A stretch of 64,000 nt of DNA from Streptomyces xanthophaeus (GTDB lineage: Bacteria > Actinomycetota > Actinomycetes > Streptomycetales > Streptomycetaceae): the NCBI RefSeq assembly GCF_000725805.1, contig NZ_KL647132.1, positions 434,001 to 498,000 on the forward strand. Reading direction: 5' to 3'. Positions 7,550 to 16,493 of the stretch are shown one piece after another. The notes under the pieces were generated by a model. The model was not told where the DNA came from. It ran no database searches and worked only from the letters and a program-made list of their open reading frames with translations. A program made the position numbers and the translations under genes. Each line of letters opens with the position of its first letter. Position 1 is the stretch's first letter.

Positions 7550-9514
7550 GTGAGCACAGTCGGCCCCGCGGGACGGGTACGGCCCGCCCTTCCCGGCGAT
7601 CCCGCCCGCATCGGCCCGTACCGCATCATCGGCCGTCTCGGCGCGGGCGGCATGGGCACCGTCCACGCCGCCCTGGACGCCGGCGGACAGCGGGTCGCGG
7701 TCAAGGTGATCCGTACCGCGCAGGCCGAGAACCCCGAGTTCCGGGCCCGCTTCCGGCGCGAGGTGCAGCTGTCCGCGCGCGTCACCGGGCCCTGCCTGGT
7801 ACCCCTGCTCGCCGCCGACCCCGACGCCCCCGCCCCCTGGCTGGCCACCGCCTACGCGCCCGGCCCGACCCTGGACCAGCACCTGGCCGTCCACGGGCCC
7901 CTGGCGGGCGGGAACCTGTACGCGTTCGCCGCGGGCACCGCCCAGGCGCTGGCCGCCATCCACCGGGCCGGAGTCGTCCACCGGGACGTGAAGCCGCAGA
8001 ACGTGATCCTCAGCCCCGCGGGACCCCGCGTCCTGGACTTCGGCATCGCCCACGCCGCCGACGGGACGTCCGTGACCCGTACCGGGGTCATGACCGGCAC
8101 ACCGGGCTGGATCAGCCCCGAGCACTACCGCACGGGCACCGCCGGACCGCCCGGCGACATGTTCGCCTGGGGCGCCCTCGTCTCCTACGCGGCCACCGGA
8201 CGGCTGCCCTTCGGCACCGGGGCGCCCGACGTGGTCGCCTTCCGCGTGATGTCCGGCGAGGCCGACCTCGACGGCGTTCCCGGCCCGCTCCTGACGCTCC
8301 TGGTGCGCGCCCTGGCCAAGGAGCCGGAGGGGCGGCTGACGAGCGAGGACGCCGCCGGGCAGTGCACGGCGCTGCTGGCCTCCCAGACCACCCAGCTCCT
8401 CACCTCCACCCCCACCACGGCCGGAGATCCCGTCGCCGCGCAGTGGGACCTGCCCGCCCTGGACGACCCCGCCTGGCAGGGCCCGCCGGTCCGGCCGCGG
8501 CGGCGCCCGCTGCTCACCGTGGGCATCGGTGCGGCCCTCGTCGGCGCTCTCGCCGGGGGCCTCCTCGCCCTGTCCCCGGAGACCCGGCAGGAGCGGGCGG
8601 GCCACTCCGCGCCGCCCCCCGCCCCGACCGGCACGGGCCGGGCAACGGCCGCCCCGCCGTCCGCCCCGCCGTCCGGCACGCAGGCCGGAGCCGGGACCGG
8701 GGCGTCGCCCGCGGCCGACGACTCCCCCAGCATCGCGACCTGGCGCCAGGCCCGCGCGGCGCAGACGCCGGCCGAGAACGACGCGGGTCCGTCCATGGGG
8801 ACGGGACCCTGGCTGGACCCCGTCGCCCATCCCGACCAGGACCGGGCCCTGACCTTCCACCGGCCCCGGGGCGAGGTCTACGTCGCCCTCAGCGGGCAGG
8901 AACTCGACCAGGGCGCGGTCCACGACATCGCCGAGCTCGCCTGCCTGGGCCTGCGGGACCTGAGCACCGCCTATCCGGACCTCCCGTACCGCACGTACGT
9001 GGTGGTGGACACGGAACGCGAGGGCGGCCCGGCCGTGGTGTGGTCGGACGACTTCCGCGCCAACCCGTCCTGCTCGACCTCCCTGACCGATCGCGCCGCC
9101 GCTCCCGGGGAGGGGCGGGCCGCCGACTGGTACCCCGGCTCGGCGGGCATGCTCACCGCCGTGATCCCCTCCCGCGACCCGGACCAGATCCGCGTCGCCC
9201 ACAGGATCGCCACGACGATCATCACGTCCTGGAACGGCGGGGCCGGCCACGACCGGATCGGCCACGACACCATGAGCGTCGGCTTCGACCCCGGCAGCCG
9301 CACCATGTACGTGTGGGCGACCGAGCCCCGGTGGGACGCGGCCACCCGGGGCGCCTGGGCCCGCGAGGCCGCCGCCCACGCCTGCACGGGACTGACCGCG
9401 GAAGCCGGCCGGTCGGCGGACTGGCCGTTCACGCGGTACGCCGTCCTCGTCCGGGACACCGCCGGCACCGACGAGTACCTCCGCTGGGCCACGGTCGGCA
9501 CCTGCCCGGACTGA
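7550..9514 (+). CDS. Membrane-anchored eukaryotic-type Ser/Thr protein kinase
   Basis: A 654-residue kinase of the PknB-like (Hanks) type. The kinase domain spans roughly residues 16-275: glycine loop GRLGAGGMGTVHAAL, lysine in VAVKVIR, catalytic HRDVKPQNVIL, DFGIAH in place of DFG, and WISPEHY in place of APE. A Pro-rich linker follows, then one membrane segment at about residues 320-341 (VGIGAALVGALAGGLLAL) and an extracytoplasmic domain of about 300 residues without PASTA repeats. GTG 7550 is chosen because of the G-rich Shine-Dalgarno at 7536-7542. The outer domain is a plausible sensor. The gene converges on glnA with a strong terminator between. Confidence 0.9.
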   Translation: MSTVGPAGRVRPALPGDPARIGPYRIIGRLGAGGMGTVHAALDAGGQRVAVKVIRTAQAENPEFRARFRREVQLSARVTGPCLVPLLAADPDAPAPWLATAYAPGPTLDQHLAVHGPLAGGNLYAFAAGTAQALAAIHRAGVVHRDVKPQNVILSPAGPRVLDFGIAHAADGTSVTRTGVMTGTPGWISPEHYRTGTAGPPGDMFAWGALVSYAATGRLPFGTGAPDVVAFRVMSGEADLDGVPGPLLTLLVRALAKEPEGRLTSEDAAGQCTALLASQTTQLLTSTPTTAGDPVAAQWDLPALDDPAWQGPPVRPRRRPLLTVGIGAALVGALAGGLLALSPETRQERAGHSAPPPAPTGTGRATAAPPSAPPSGTQAGAGTGASPAADDSPSIATWRQARAAQTPAENDAGPSMGTGPWLDPVAHPDQDRALTFHRPRGEVYVALSGQELDQGAVHDIAELACLGLRDLSTAYPDLPYRTYVVVDTEREGGPAVVWSDDFRANPSCSTSLTDRAAAPGEGRAADWYPGSAGMLTAVIPSRDPDQIRVAHRIATTIITSWNGGAGHDRIGHDTMSVGFDPGSRTMYVWATEPRWDAATRGAWAREAAAHACTGLTAEAGRSADWPFTRYAVLVRDTAGTDEYLRWATVGTCPD

Positions 9515-9556
9515 CACCGCCCGCCCGGACACCCGGCGCGCCGACGCCAACGCCGA

Positions 9557-9595
9557 CGGGCCGTACCCCGCTCCGCAGGAGTGGGGTACGGCCCG
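9557..9595. terminator. Bidirectional terminator between kinase gene and glnA
   Basis: A 13-bp perfect stem, 9557-9569 with 9583-9595, between two converging genes. Confidence 0.85.
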
Positions 9596-9667
9596 TGGTG
9601 TGCACGACCGTGAAGCGCCTGCCCCTGCGGCCCGCCGTAGCGGGGAGCCGCAGGTCAGCGCCGTTGG

Positions 9668-11077
9668 CTAGAGGTCGAAGTAGAGCTCGAACTCGTGCGG
9701 GTGCGGACGCTGCGCGATCGGGGCGATCTCGTGCGTGCGCTTGTAGTCGATCCAGGTCTCGATCAGGTCCGGGGTGAAGACACCGCCGGCCAGGAGGTAC
9801 TCGTGGTCCTCTTCGAGGGCCTTGAGGACGTCCTCCAGGCTGGTCGGGACCTGCGGGACGCTCGCGTGCTCGTCGGGCGAGAGCTCGTAGAGGTCCTTGT
9901 CGATCGGCTCCATCGGCTCGATCTTGTTCTTCACACCGTCGAGGCCCGCGAGCAGCAGCGCCGCGAACGCCAGGTACGGGTTCGAGGACGGGTCCGGCGC
10001 GCGGAACTCGACGCGCTTGGCCTTCGGGTTCGAGCCCGTGATCGGGATGCGCATGGCGGCGGAGCGGTTGCGCTGCGAGTACACCATGTTGACCGGCGCC
10101 TCGAAGCCCGGCACCAGGCGGTGGTAGGAGTTCACCGTCGGGTTGGTGAACGCCAGCAGCGACGGGGCGTGCTTGAGGATGCCGCCGATGTAGTAGCGGG
10201 CGGTGTCCGACAGGCCCGCGTAGCCGGCCTCGTCGTAGAACAGCGGGTCGCCGTTGGCCCACAGCGACTGGTGCACGTGCATGCCCGAGCCGTTGTCACC
10301 GAAGATCGGCTTCGGCATGAAGGTCGCGGTCTTGCCGTTGCGCCAGGCGACGTTCTTCACGATGTACTTGAAGAGCATCAGGTCGTCGGCCGCGGCGAGC
10401 AGCGTGTTGAACTTGTAGTTGATCTCGGCCTGGCCGCCGGTGCCGACCTCGTGGTGCTGGCGCTCGACCTGGAGGCCCTGCGCGTCCAGCTCCAGGGAGA
10501 TCTCGGCACGCAGGTCGGCGAAGTGGTCGACCGGGGCTACGGGGAAGTAACCACCCTTGTAGCGGACCTTGTAGCCGCGGTTGTTCTCCTCGGAACCGGT
10601 GTTCCAGGCGCCGGCCTCGGAGTCGATGTGGTAGAAGCTCTCGTTCGCGGTGGTCGCGAAGCGCACGCTGTCGAACACGTAGAACTCGGCCTCGGGGCCG
10701 AAGTACGCGGTGTCGGCGATGCCGGTCGAGGCCAGGTAGGCCTCGGCCTTCTTCGCGATGTTGCGCGGGTCACGGCTGTAGGCCTCGCCCGTGATCGGGT
10801 CGTGGATGAAGAAGTTGATGTTGAGCGTCTTGTCCTTGCGGAACGGGTCCAGACGCGCGGTGCTGATGTCGGCACGCAGCGCCATGTCGGACTCGTGGAT
10901 CGCCTGGAAGCCGCGGATCGAGGAGCCGTCGAAGGCCAGCTCCTCGTTCGGGTCGAACGCGCGCCCCGGGATGGTGAAGTGCTGCATCACACCAGGCAGG
11001 TCGCAGAAGCGGACGTCAACGAACTTGACGTCGTTCTCCTCGATGTACTGCTTCACTTCGTCGGCGTTCTGGAACAT
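9668..11077 (-). CDS. glnA: Glutamine synthetase type I
   Basis: A 469-residue GSI-beta enzyme that makes glutamine from glutamate, ammonia and ATP as a cytoplasmic dodecamer. The N-terminus [20 protein letters not shown], the motif [13 protein letters not shown] and the C-terminal YFDL are typical. [10 protein letters not shown] near residue 397 carries the tyrosine that GlnE adenylylates, and glnE is present at the right end of this window. AGGAGGAG precedes ATG 11077 at good spacing. A GlnR-like box lies about 100-137 bases upstream. A terminator follows, so the gene is probably monocistronic. Confidence 0.98.
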   Translation of the reverse strand: MFQNADEVKQYIEENDVKFVDVRFCDLPGVMQHFTIPGRAFDPNEELAFDGSSIRGFQAIHESDMALRADISTARLDPFRKDKTLNINFFIHDPITGEAYSRDPRNIAKKAEAYLASTGIADTAYFGPEAEFYVFDSVRFATTANESFYHIDSEAGAWNTGSEENNRGYKVRYKGGYFPVAPVDHFADLRAEISLELDAQGLQVERQHHEVGTGGQAEINYKFNTLLAAADDLMLFKYIVKNVAWRNGKTATFMPKPIFGDNGSGMHVHQSLWANGDPLFYDEAGYAGLSDTARYYIGGILKHAPSLLAFTNPTVNSYHRLVPGFEAPVNMVYSQRNRSAAMRIPITGSNPKAKRVEFRAPDPSSNPYLAFAALLLAGLDGVKNKIEPMEPIDKDLYELSPDEHASVPQVPTSLEDVLKALEEDHEYLLAGGVFTPDLIETWIDYKRTHEIAPIAQRPHPHEFELYFDL

Positions 11078-11176
11078 CCAACTCCTCCTACTCCCGGCCC
11101 CGGGGCAGGGACGGGTTTTATAGCTCGTGGTGCGTCAGTGCGGTGTCGCACGCTGACCCGACCATAAGCAGACGGG

Positions 11177-11214
11177 ATTTCCCAAGCATGACCCATTTGT
11201 TTCGCACAAGTTAA
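11177..11214 (-). promoter_or_regulatory. GlnR-like box upstream of glnA
   Basis: On the minus strand the order is ttaac-n6-gaaac-n6-gtcat-n6-gaaat. This fits the published GlnR pattern gTnAc-n6-GaAAc repeated twice with 11-base phasing. GlnR is the actinobacterial nitrogen regulator; its gene is not in this window. Confidence 0.7.
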
Positions 11215-11262
11215 CCAGGGACCGGCCGGAGTGCCGTGGAGCACCACGGGTACCGTGGTCGC

Positions 11263-11730
11263 GTGGATAAGAGGAGTGCAATCGGATCGTGGCTGTCCGG
11301 CCCCCGCGCGGCCGCCGAGGACATGGGGGCCGACTTCGGCTACCGGGGTCAGCAGCTCGGCCTGCCGCAGGAGGGCCCGGGGTCGATCGCCCGTTTCGGG
11401 CGCCGGCTCGGCGCGCTGGCCATCGACTGGGTCACCTGTCAGGTGATTGCCTACGGGCTGATCACGGGCGGTGACGCGAAGGCCACGGGCAACTGGACGC
11501 TCGGCCTCTTCGTGATCCTGAGCCTCCTCACCGTGGGCACCGTCGGCTCCACGCCCGGCAAGCGGCTCGTGGGCCTGCGGGTCGTCGCGGAGGACGGCGG
11601 GCGCCTGAGCGTCGGCCGGGTGGTGCTGCGGACCCTGCTGCTGGCCCTGCTCATCCCGGCAGTGGTCTGGGACCGGGACGGCCGCGGCCTGCACGACAGG
11701 TTCGCCCGCGCCATCCAGGTCCGCATCTAG
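11263..11730 (+). CDS. RDD-family membrane protein
   Basis: A 155-residue membrane protein of the RDD family, named for conserved Arg and Asp residues. ARFGRRLGALAIDWV starts the domain at about residue 45, GSTPGKRLVGLRVV follows between membrane segments, and DRDGRGLHDRFARA ends it. Two or three hydrophobic helices are visible. Function of the family is not settled; ion transport has been suggested for some members. GTG 11263 is chosen because the conserved sequence VDKRSAIGSWLSGPRAA starts there. It is divergent from glnA and shares its regulatory region. Confidence 0.85.
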   Translation: MDKRSAIGSWLSGPRAAAEDMGADFGYRGQQLGLPQEGPGSIARFGRRLGALAIDWVTCQVIAYGLITGGDAKATGNWTLGLFVILSLLTVGTVGSTPGKRLVGLRVVAEDGGRLSVGRVVLRTLLLALLIPAVVWDRDGRGLHDRFARAIQVRI

Positions 11731-11739
11731 CGCACGCAC

Positions 11740-11813
11740 ACGAACACGTGGACATGTGAAAGGCGCCCCCCGGCCGAAGCCGGGGGGCGCCTTTCACATG
11801 TCCACGTGTTCGT
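11740..11813. terminator. 34-bp perfect-stem bidirectional terminator
   Basis: Arms 11740-11773 and 11780-11813 are perfectly complementary around a 6-base loop, between converging genes (RDD and DUF4191). It is one of the longest hairpins in the window. Confidence 0.9.
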
Positions 11814-11839
11814 TCGTATACGAAAAGCAGGTCAGCGGA

Positions 11840-12538
11840 TCAGCGCATCTTCCCGCCGCGCGGCATCTTCATGCCCTTGGGCATCGGACCCTTCGGCAGC
11901 GGCATGTTGCTCATGAGGTCACCCATGGCGCGCAGCTTGTCGTTCACCTTGGTGATCTGGGGGCCGGACAGCACGCGCGGCAGCTTGAGCAGCGTGGTGC
12001 GCAGCTTCTTGAGCGGCACCTCGCCCTCGCCCGTACCCACGATGAAGTCGTGGACCGGCACGTCCGGCATGATCCGGGCCAGCTTCTTCTTCTCGTTCGC
12101 GAGCAGGAGCTTCACGCGGTTCGGGTTGCCCTCGGCGATCAGCACGACGCCGGCCTTGCCCACCGCCCGGTGGACGATGTCCTGGCTCTTGTTCATCGCG
12201 ACGGCCGGGGTGGTGGTCCAGCCCCGTCCCACGTTGTCCAGTACGGCCGCGGCCGCGCCCGGCTGTCCCTCCATCTGCCCGAAGGCAGCCCGCTCGGCCC
12301 GTCGTCCGAAGACGATCGCCATCGCGAGGAACGCCACCAGGAAGCCCAGGATGCCCAGGTAGACCGGGTGGCCGATCAGGAAGCCGATCGCGAGAAAGAC
12401 ACCGAAGGTGACGATTCCCACACCCGCGACGATCAGACCGACCTTCGGGTCGGCCTTGCGCGTCATCTTGTACGTGAGGGCGATCTGCTTCAGTCGCCCT
12501 GGGTTCGCAGCAGTCTCTGCGTTTGACTTCCTCGCCAT
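11840..12538 (-). CDS. DUF4191 membrane protein
   Basis: A 232-residue protein of the DUF4191 family, conserved in actinobacteria near glnA and lipA. It starts with basic soluble sequence (about 1-30). Two adjacent hydrophobic helices follow at about residues 33-75 (VGLIVAGVGIVTFGVFLAIG and the GILGFLVAFLAMAIVFG segment). A conserved cytoplasmic part follows, and the C-terminus is Met/Lys/Pro rich (GPMPKGMKMPRGGKMR). Function unknown. It lies downstream of the lipB-lipA-small-gene run on the same strand, but a hairpin at 12881-12926 lies between that run and lipA. Confidence 0.87.
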   Translation of the reverse strand: MARKSNAETAANPGRLKQIALTYKMTRKADPKVGLIVAGVGIVTFGVFLAIGFLIGHPVYLGILGFLVAFLAMAIVFGRRAERAAFGQMEGQPGAAAAVLDNVGRGWTTTPAVAMNKSQDIVHRAVGKAGVVLIAEGNPNRVKLLLANEKKKLARIMPDVPVHDFIVGTGEGEVPLKKLRTTLLKLPRVLSGPQITKVNDKLRAMGDLMSNMPLPKGPMPKGMKMPRGGKMR

Positions 12539-12547
12539 ACAGCGAGT

Positions 12548-12745
12548 TTACGTGGCCTGAGGGGTCCGGGTCGCCGCGGCCTCAAGTACGTGTTCGGTTT
12601 CGACCCGGTCCTTGGCCCGGCGGCGGTCCTCCAGGACCGCGCTCCAGGCGTTGCGGCGGGCGCCGCTCATGAGCAGCGACTCGATGCCGCGGAAGGCGTC
12701 GGTGACGGACGGGATGGCGATGGCGCGTACGGGCGCGGCCTGCAT
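12548..12745 (-). CDS. Conserved small protein (65 aa) beside lipA
   Basis: A 65-residue protein starting MQAAPVRAIAIPSVTDAFRG. It contains SLLMSGARRNAWSAVLEDRRRA and no Cys, membrane segment or known motif. ATG 12745 has AAAGGGA about 8 bases upstream, which supports it over the longer frame that begins at 12829. Its stop lies 9 bases before the DUF4191 start, so the two are probably cotranscribed. I cannot assign a function. Confidence 0.6.
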   Translation of the reverse strand: MQAAPVRAIAIPSVTDAFRGIESLLMSGARRNAWSAVLEDRRRAKDRVETEHVLEAAATRTPQAT

Positions 12746-12880
12746 GATGTCGATCCCTTTCACGGAGCTCACGTCTGCGTGGTGTGCGGGGCTGTGCGCG
12801 GTGTGTGCGGTGCGTGGACCCATCGTCACTGTTCGGTGTTACCAGTGCATGACCGGCCGGTCAAACGTTTCCGAAACATT

Positions 12881-12926
12881 GACGCGGCCCGCCGGACTCC
12901 TCTGAGAAGAGCCTAGGGGCCGCGTC
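12881..12926 (-). terminator. Hairpin after lipA
   Basis: Arms gacgcggccc (12881-12890) and gggccgcgtc (12917-12926) are perfect; a smaller hairpin lies inside the loop. It is about 40 bases after the lipA stop. Confidence 0.7.
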
Positions 12927-12965
12927 CGTGCGGTGTTACTGCTTAGTAAGTTTTTGTGCGGGAGT

Positions 12966-13925
12966 TCACACAGTCCCTGCGGTGGTGCTGCGCTTCTCCA
13001 TCGCCTGCTGGTAGAGGCGCCCGGCCCGGTAGGACGAGCGGACCAGCGGGCCCGACATCACACCGGAGAAGCCGATCTCCTCGGCCTCCTTCGCCAGCTC
13101 GACGAACTCGTGCGGCTTCACCCAGCGCTCGACGGGGTGGTGCCGCGGCGAGGGACGCAGGTACTGGGTGATGGTGATGAGCTCGCAGCCGGCCTCGTGC
13201 AGGTCCTTCAGCGCCTGCGAGACCTCCTCGCGCTCCTCGCCCATGCCCAGGATCAGGTTGGACTTGGTCACCAGGCCGTACGCGCGGGCCCGGGTGATCA
13301 CGTCCAGCGAACGCTCGTAGCGGAAGCCGGGACGGATCCGCTTGAAGATCCGGGGCACCGTCTCGACGTTGTGCGCGAAGACCTCGGGGCGGGAGGCGAA
13401 GACCTCCTCCAGCAGCTCCGGGACCGCGTTGAAGTCGGGGGCCAGCAGCTCGACCTTGGTGTGGCCGCTCTCACGGCCCGCGGTCTGCTCGTGGATCTGG
13501 CGCACGGTCTCCGCGTACAGCCAGGCGCCGCCGTCGGCCAGGTCGTCGCGGGCGACGCCGGTGATGGTGGCGTAGTTCAGGTCCATGGTGACCACGGACT
13601 CGCCGACGCGGCGCGGCTCGTCGCGGTCGAGGGCCTCGGGCTTGCCCGTGTCGATCTGGCAGAAGTCACAGCGCCGGGTGCACTGGTCGCCACCGATGAG
13701 GAAGGTGGCCTCGCGGTCCTCCCAGCATTCGTAGATGTTCGGACAGCCGGCTTCCTGGCACACCGTGTGCAGTCCTTCGCCCTTCACCAGGGCCTGCATC
13801 TTCGTGTACTCGGGGCCCATCTTCGCCCGGGTCTTGATCCACTCGGGCTTGCGCTCGATGGGGGTCTGGGCGTTACGGACCTCGAGGCGCAGCATCTTGC
13901 GTCCGTCGGGTGCGACTGCGGACAC
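12966..13925 (-). CDS. lipA: Lipoyl synthase (radical SAM)
   Basis: A 319-residue radical-SAM enzyme that inserts two sulfurs into protein-bound octanoyl groups to form lipoate. The auxiliary cluster motif [12 protein letters not shown] is followed by the radical-SAM triad CTRRCDFC near residue 85. The C-terminal RSSY ([11 protein letters not shown]) ligates the auxiliary cluster in this family. GTG 13925 with AGGGAG upstream gives the usual length; the longer frame to 14024 is unsupported. It follows lipB on the same strand (gap 110 bases). The product is needed by the E2 and glycine-cleavage proteins. Confidence 0.96.
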   Translation of the reverse strand: MSAVAPDGRKMLRLEVRNAQTPIERKPEWIKTRAKMGPEYTKMQALVKGEGLHTVCQEAGCPNIYECWEDREATFLIGGDQCTRRCDFCQIDTGKPEALDRDEPRRVGESVVTMDLNYATITGVARDDLADGGAWLYAETVRQIHEQTAGRESGHTKVELLAPDFNAVPELLEEVFASRPEVFAHNVETVPRIFKRIRPGFRYERSLDVITRARAYGLVTKSNLILGMGEEREEVSQALKDLHEAGCELITITQYLRPSPRHHPVERWVKPHEFVELAKEAEEIGFSGVMSGPLVRSSYRAGRLYQQAMEKRSTTAGTV

Positions 13926-14035
13926 GACCGGCTCCCTGTGACTTCGATTCTTCGGCGCCCACCAGGGTACGCCCGTAATTTCATACGCTCTTACGCCGAC
14001 CAACCTGGGAGCGGCCGGACGCATTCCCCGGGCGG

Positions 14036-14833
14036 CTAGCCCACGGCCGGCTCGATGTCCCGGGGCCGCAGTTCAGCCTGCTCCAGTACGCCCTTCAGGT
14101 GACGCTCGACGACCGGCAGCACCTCGGCGATGGTGACCTCCCGGCCCAGTTCGTACGAGAGCGAGGTCACACCGGCGTCCCGGATGCCGCAGGGGATGAT
14201 CCGGTCGAACCAGGTGCTGTCCGGGTTCACGTTGACCGCGAACCCGTGCATGGTGACGCCCTTGGCGACGCGGATGCCGATGGCTGCGAGCTTGCGGTCC
14301 TCGCGGCGCTGGCCGGCGTTGGACGGGGCGTACTCGGGACCGTTGAGGCGGGGGTCGAACTCGTCGTCGCCGATCCTCGGATCGAAGTCGAGGGAGAGCC
14401 CGCCGAGCTGCGGCCGGTCCTCCACGGGGTCGCCGAGGACCCAGACGCCCGAGCGGCCCTCGACGCGGGTGGTCTCCAGGCCGAACTCGGCGGCGGTCCG
14501 GATGAGGGCCTCCTCCAGACGGCGTACGTGGGCGACCACGTCCACCGGGCGCGGCAGCTTCATGATCGGGTAGCCCACCAGCTGGCCGGGGCCGTGCCAG
14601 GTGATCTTGCCGCCGCGGTCCACGTCGACGACCGGGGTGCCGTCGAGCGGGCGCTCGCTGGGATCGGTGCGCCGGCCCGCCGTGTAGACCGGCAGGTGCT
14701 CCAGCAGGAGGCAGGTGTCGCCCGTCTCGTCGGCGAACCGTGCGGCGTGCACGCGGCGCTGCTCTTCCCAGGCCACGGTGTACTCGACGGCATCCGGCCC
14801 GAAGCCCAGATGGACAAACCCAAGCTCAGCCAC
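14036..14833 (-). CDS. lipB: Octanoyltransferase
   Basis: A 265-residue LipB that moves octanoate from acyl-ACP to lipoyl domains before LipA acts. The motif [17 protein letters not shown] is the family signature, and KLAAIGIRV with the downstream [12 protein letters not shown] contains the Lys and Cys of the active site. GTG 14833 has AGGAGG 7 bases upstream. It is the first gene of lipB-lipA. The acidic loop around residues 150-165 ([20 protein letters not shown]) is a lineage-specific insertion by appearance. Confidence 0.95.
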   Translation of the reverse strand: MAELGFVHLGFGPDAVEYTVAWEEQRRVHAARFADETGDTCLLLEHLPVYTAGRRTDPSERPLDGTPVVDVDRGGKITWHGPGQLVGYPIMKLPRPVDVVAHVRRLEEALIRTAAEFGLETTRVEGRSGVWVLGDPVEDRPQLGGLSLDFDPRIGDDEFDPRLNGPEYAPSNAGQRREDRKLAAIGIRVAKGVTMHGFAVNVNPDSTWFDRIIPCGIRDAGVTSLSYELGREVTIAEVLPVVERHLKGVLEQAELRPRDIEPAVG

Positions 14834-14908
14834 CGCGGCGCCTCCTCGTTGAACCTGCTGTGTGCACGTATCGCACCAGCAAGGGTACGGCCGCCCGTGC
14901 CGGACCCG

Positions 14909-15241
14909 TCAGGGCCCCGTTCCCGGCTCCGGACCAGACCCCGCCCCCGGCCCGGCCTCGGCCGGAACCGGCGCCTCCGGGGGCGGCCCGGGAAGCTGCC
15001 TGGGCCGTCGCCTGCCTCCGGCCGGGCGGTCCGGGTCCTCCTCGGCCCGCGGCAGCCGCCGGTGGCCCTCCGAGTGGTCGTTGACCCAGCCGCACACCCC
15101 GCACGCGTACCGGCCGTCGAGCCCCGCGATGTAGGTGCCGCAGCGCCTGCACTCGGCCTCGGTCAGCTCGGGCGGTGGCAGCGGAGCGGTGGATTCGGGG
15201 CGTACCTCGGGGAGGGGTGCCCCGCTGGGCCGGCGGGTCAT
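14909..15241 (-). CDS. Small zinc-ribbon-like protein with Pro-rich tail
   Basis: A 110-residue protein. Residues about 30-55 hold CRRCGTYIAGLDGRYACGVC, two CxxC pairs with the spacing of a zinc ribbon. The last 40 residues are Pro/Gly/Ala rich. Start ATG 15241 has no good Shine-Dalgarno sequence; the start is uncertain. It lies 75 bases upstream of lipB on the same strand. I do not recognise a named family. It marks the end of the core region before the accessory island. Confidence 0.6.
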   Translation of the reverse strand: MTRRPSGAPLPEVRPESTAPLPPPELTEAECRRCGTYIAGLDGRYACGVCGWVNDHSEGHRRLPRAEEDPDRPAGGRRRPRQLPGPPPEAPVPAEAGPGAGSGPEPGTGP

Positions 15242-15291
15242 GGGCCGCAGCGTACGCGGACAGAGGGGGCCGGTCCGTAAAGCGCCCTACC

Positions 15292-15320
15292 GATTCTGCA
15301 CACAAACGAGTGAGTATGGC
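15292..15320. repeat. Left copy of an imperfect direct repeat flanking the island
   Basis: The 10-mer ttctgcacac (15294-15303) and partly matching following bases recur at 19105-19133 in the same orientation. The copies lie outside the integrase scrap and the accessory genes. They could be remains of attachment sites or two similar promoters. Confidence 0.3.
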
Positions 15321-15401
15321 TTTGACCTGCACGTATGGACTGCTCCATGTGCTAATGCCAGCACATCTCAGCACGGGGTCACCACCGGTGCTGAGTCGCC
15401 G

Positions 15402-15509
15402 TTACGCGGCCAGCCCCATGATCCCGTCAAGGACGCTCACGGCCTGGACCATGGAGTCCGGCGTCATGTGCCCGTACGTGTCGGCTGTGACGGTGATGGA
15501 GGGCCGTTC
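15402..15509 (-). pseudogene. C-terminal fragment of a tyrosine integrase
   Basis: The minus strand reads ERPSITVTADTYGHM, then PDSMVQAVSVLDGIMGLAA and a TAA stop. The segment matches the end of tyrosine recombinases, where the Tyr of DTYGH is the catalytic nucleophile. An in-frame TGA precedes it and no upstream R-H-R domain remains, so about 35 residues of a 380-400 residue protein are left. It marks the left end of the accessory island. Confidence 0.75.
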
Positions 15510-15523
15510 TCAACTCGCTACAG

Positions 15524-15946
15524 CTACGCCTTGTAGATCGGCTCGTACGCGGCCACCTGGTCCGGTGTGACCTCCTCCACGGCCATGTTCCCAGTCCACA
15601 GGTGGTCGCGGTAGCAGTACCCGTGCAGGTCGGCCCGGTGCCCTTGCGTGATCTTCCAGTTTCCGGCGGGCAGCTTCACCACTACATCGCTGCCGCACGT
15701 GAACGATCGGCTTGCCTGCGCCATGATCCAGCGCGCGTGTTCGGGAGGACCTTCCGTCTCCCGGCACATCTTCCGAGCCGTGTCCCACAGACGCCCCCAC
15801 TCGACCCCAGGAGTCAGCGGGCCGATGATCGCCACGTCACCGATGTTCCTGCTGTCGAGTGAGTGGGTGGCGTAGCCGTACACGGTGCCGAACATTCGGA
15901 ACACCGTGACTCGACTCTGCCCTGCCAAGGGCTCAACAACTGCCAT
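15524..15946 (-). CDS. Hypothetical protein, 140 aa
   Basis: I do not recognise this family. It begins MAVVEPLAGQSRVTVFRMFG and is rich in aromatic residues, with WGRLWDTARKMC and a DLHGYCYRDHLWTGNM segment near the C-terminus. Three Cys are present, and there is no signal peptide or membrane helix. AGAGGT is 7 bases before ATG 15946. It is the last gene of the island before the integrase scrap and is separated from the preceding gene by a hairpin (15970-16002). Length and composition suggest a soluble cytoplasmic protein. Confidence 0.65.
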   Translation of the reverse strand: MAVVEPLAGQSRVTVFRMFGTVYGYATHSLDSRNIGDVAIIGPLTPGVEWGRLWDTARKMCRETEGPPEHARWIMAQASRSFTCGSDVVVKLPAGNWKITQGHRADLHGYCYRDHLWTGNMAVEEVTPDQVAAYEPIYKA

Positions 15947-15969
15947 ACGGCTAACCTCTGTTCCTGGGT

Positions 15970-16002
15970 GGGCCCCGGGCGCATTGGCCGCACCCGGGGC
16001 CC
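15970..16002 (-). terminator. Hairpin between the GRDP-like gene and the 140-aa gene
   Basis: Arms gggccccggg (15970-15979) and cccggggccc (15993-16002) are perfect. It lies 14 bases after the stop of the preceding gene. Confidence 0.6.
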
Positions 16003-16016
16003 ATCTCTCGGGTTGA

Positions 16017-16457
16017 TCAGCAGCCGTCGCCGTCGCCGCAGCAGGCCGGGGGGTTGCAGTCCTTCGCGGAGCCCCACAGCCCGTCATCCACGAAGAAGCC
16101 CGCGGCCTTGACGCGGTCCACCACGGAACCGATCAGAGGCCGCGTGCGGACGGTGGCCTTCGGCTCGTGCCCGAGGAAGAACCCGAACTGCTCCTCACAC
16201 CAGGTGGCGTACGCCTGCGTGTGGAGGACGAACGAGTGCCACCCGGGGTCAACGGCGTCCGACGGGGTCATGTCGAACGCGTGGGTGTCGCCCATGACCT
16301 TGAGGAAGGCAAGGGCCTGGTCGACGATCCTGCGGGCAGTGGACAGCTCGTGTCCGTACTCCTCCGCGCAGAACTCAGAGACCTTCTCGAACAGCTCGGG
16401 ACTGACGAGGTCCCGCCCGTGCCGTAAGGCGACGGGGGTTTCCAGCATGGTCGTCAC
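16017..16457 (-). CDS. GRDP-like domain protein with Cys-rich C-terminal tail
   Basis: A 146-residue protein. The middle part, DPGWHSFVLHTQAYATWCEE followed by FGFFLGHEP, resembles the W..F...T..Y..C motif of the plant-like glycine-rich-domain (GRDP) family. This resemblance is from memory of the motif. The last 14 residues are KDCNPPACCGDGDGC, with four Cys in CX4CCX5C order. This is unusual for a cytoplasmic protein and looks like a metal site or a modified tail. GTG 16457 has GAGAGG about 10 bases upstream; ATG 16448 would be too far. It follows the 19-codon micro-ORF by 36 bases and lies between two hairpins. Confidence 0.65.
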   Translation of the reverse strand: MTTMLETPVALRHGRDLVSPELFEKVSEFCAEEYGHELSTARRIVDQALAFLKVMGDTHAFDMTPSDAVDPGWHSFVLHTQAYATWCEEQFGFFLGHEPKATVRTRPLIGSVVDRVKAAGFFVDDGLWGSAKDCNPPACCGDGDGC

Positions 16458-16493
16458 AGTGAGATTGCCTCTCTCTTCACGGTTGGGGACTGG

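Noticed and set aside
14826..15374. Longer minus-strand frame over the zinc-ribbon gene
   Set aside because: The frame at 14909-15241 has the two CxxC pairs and sensible composition; the longer frame is Arg/Pro-rich.
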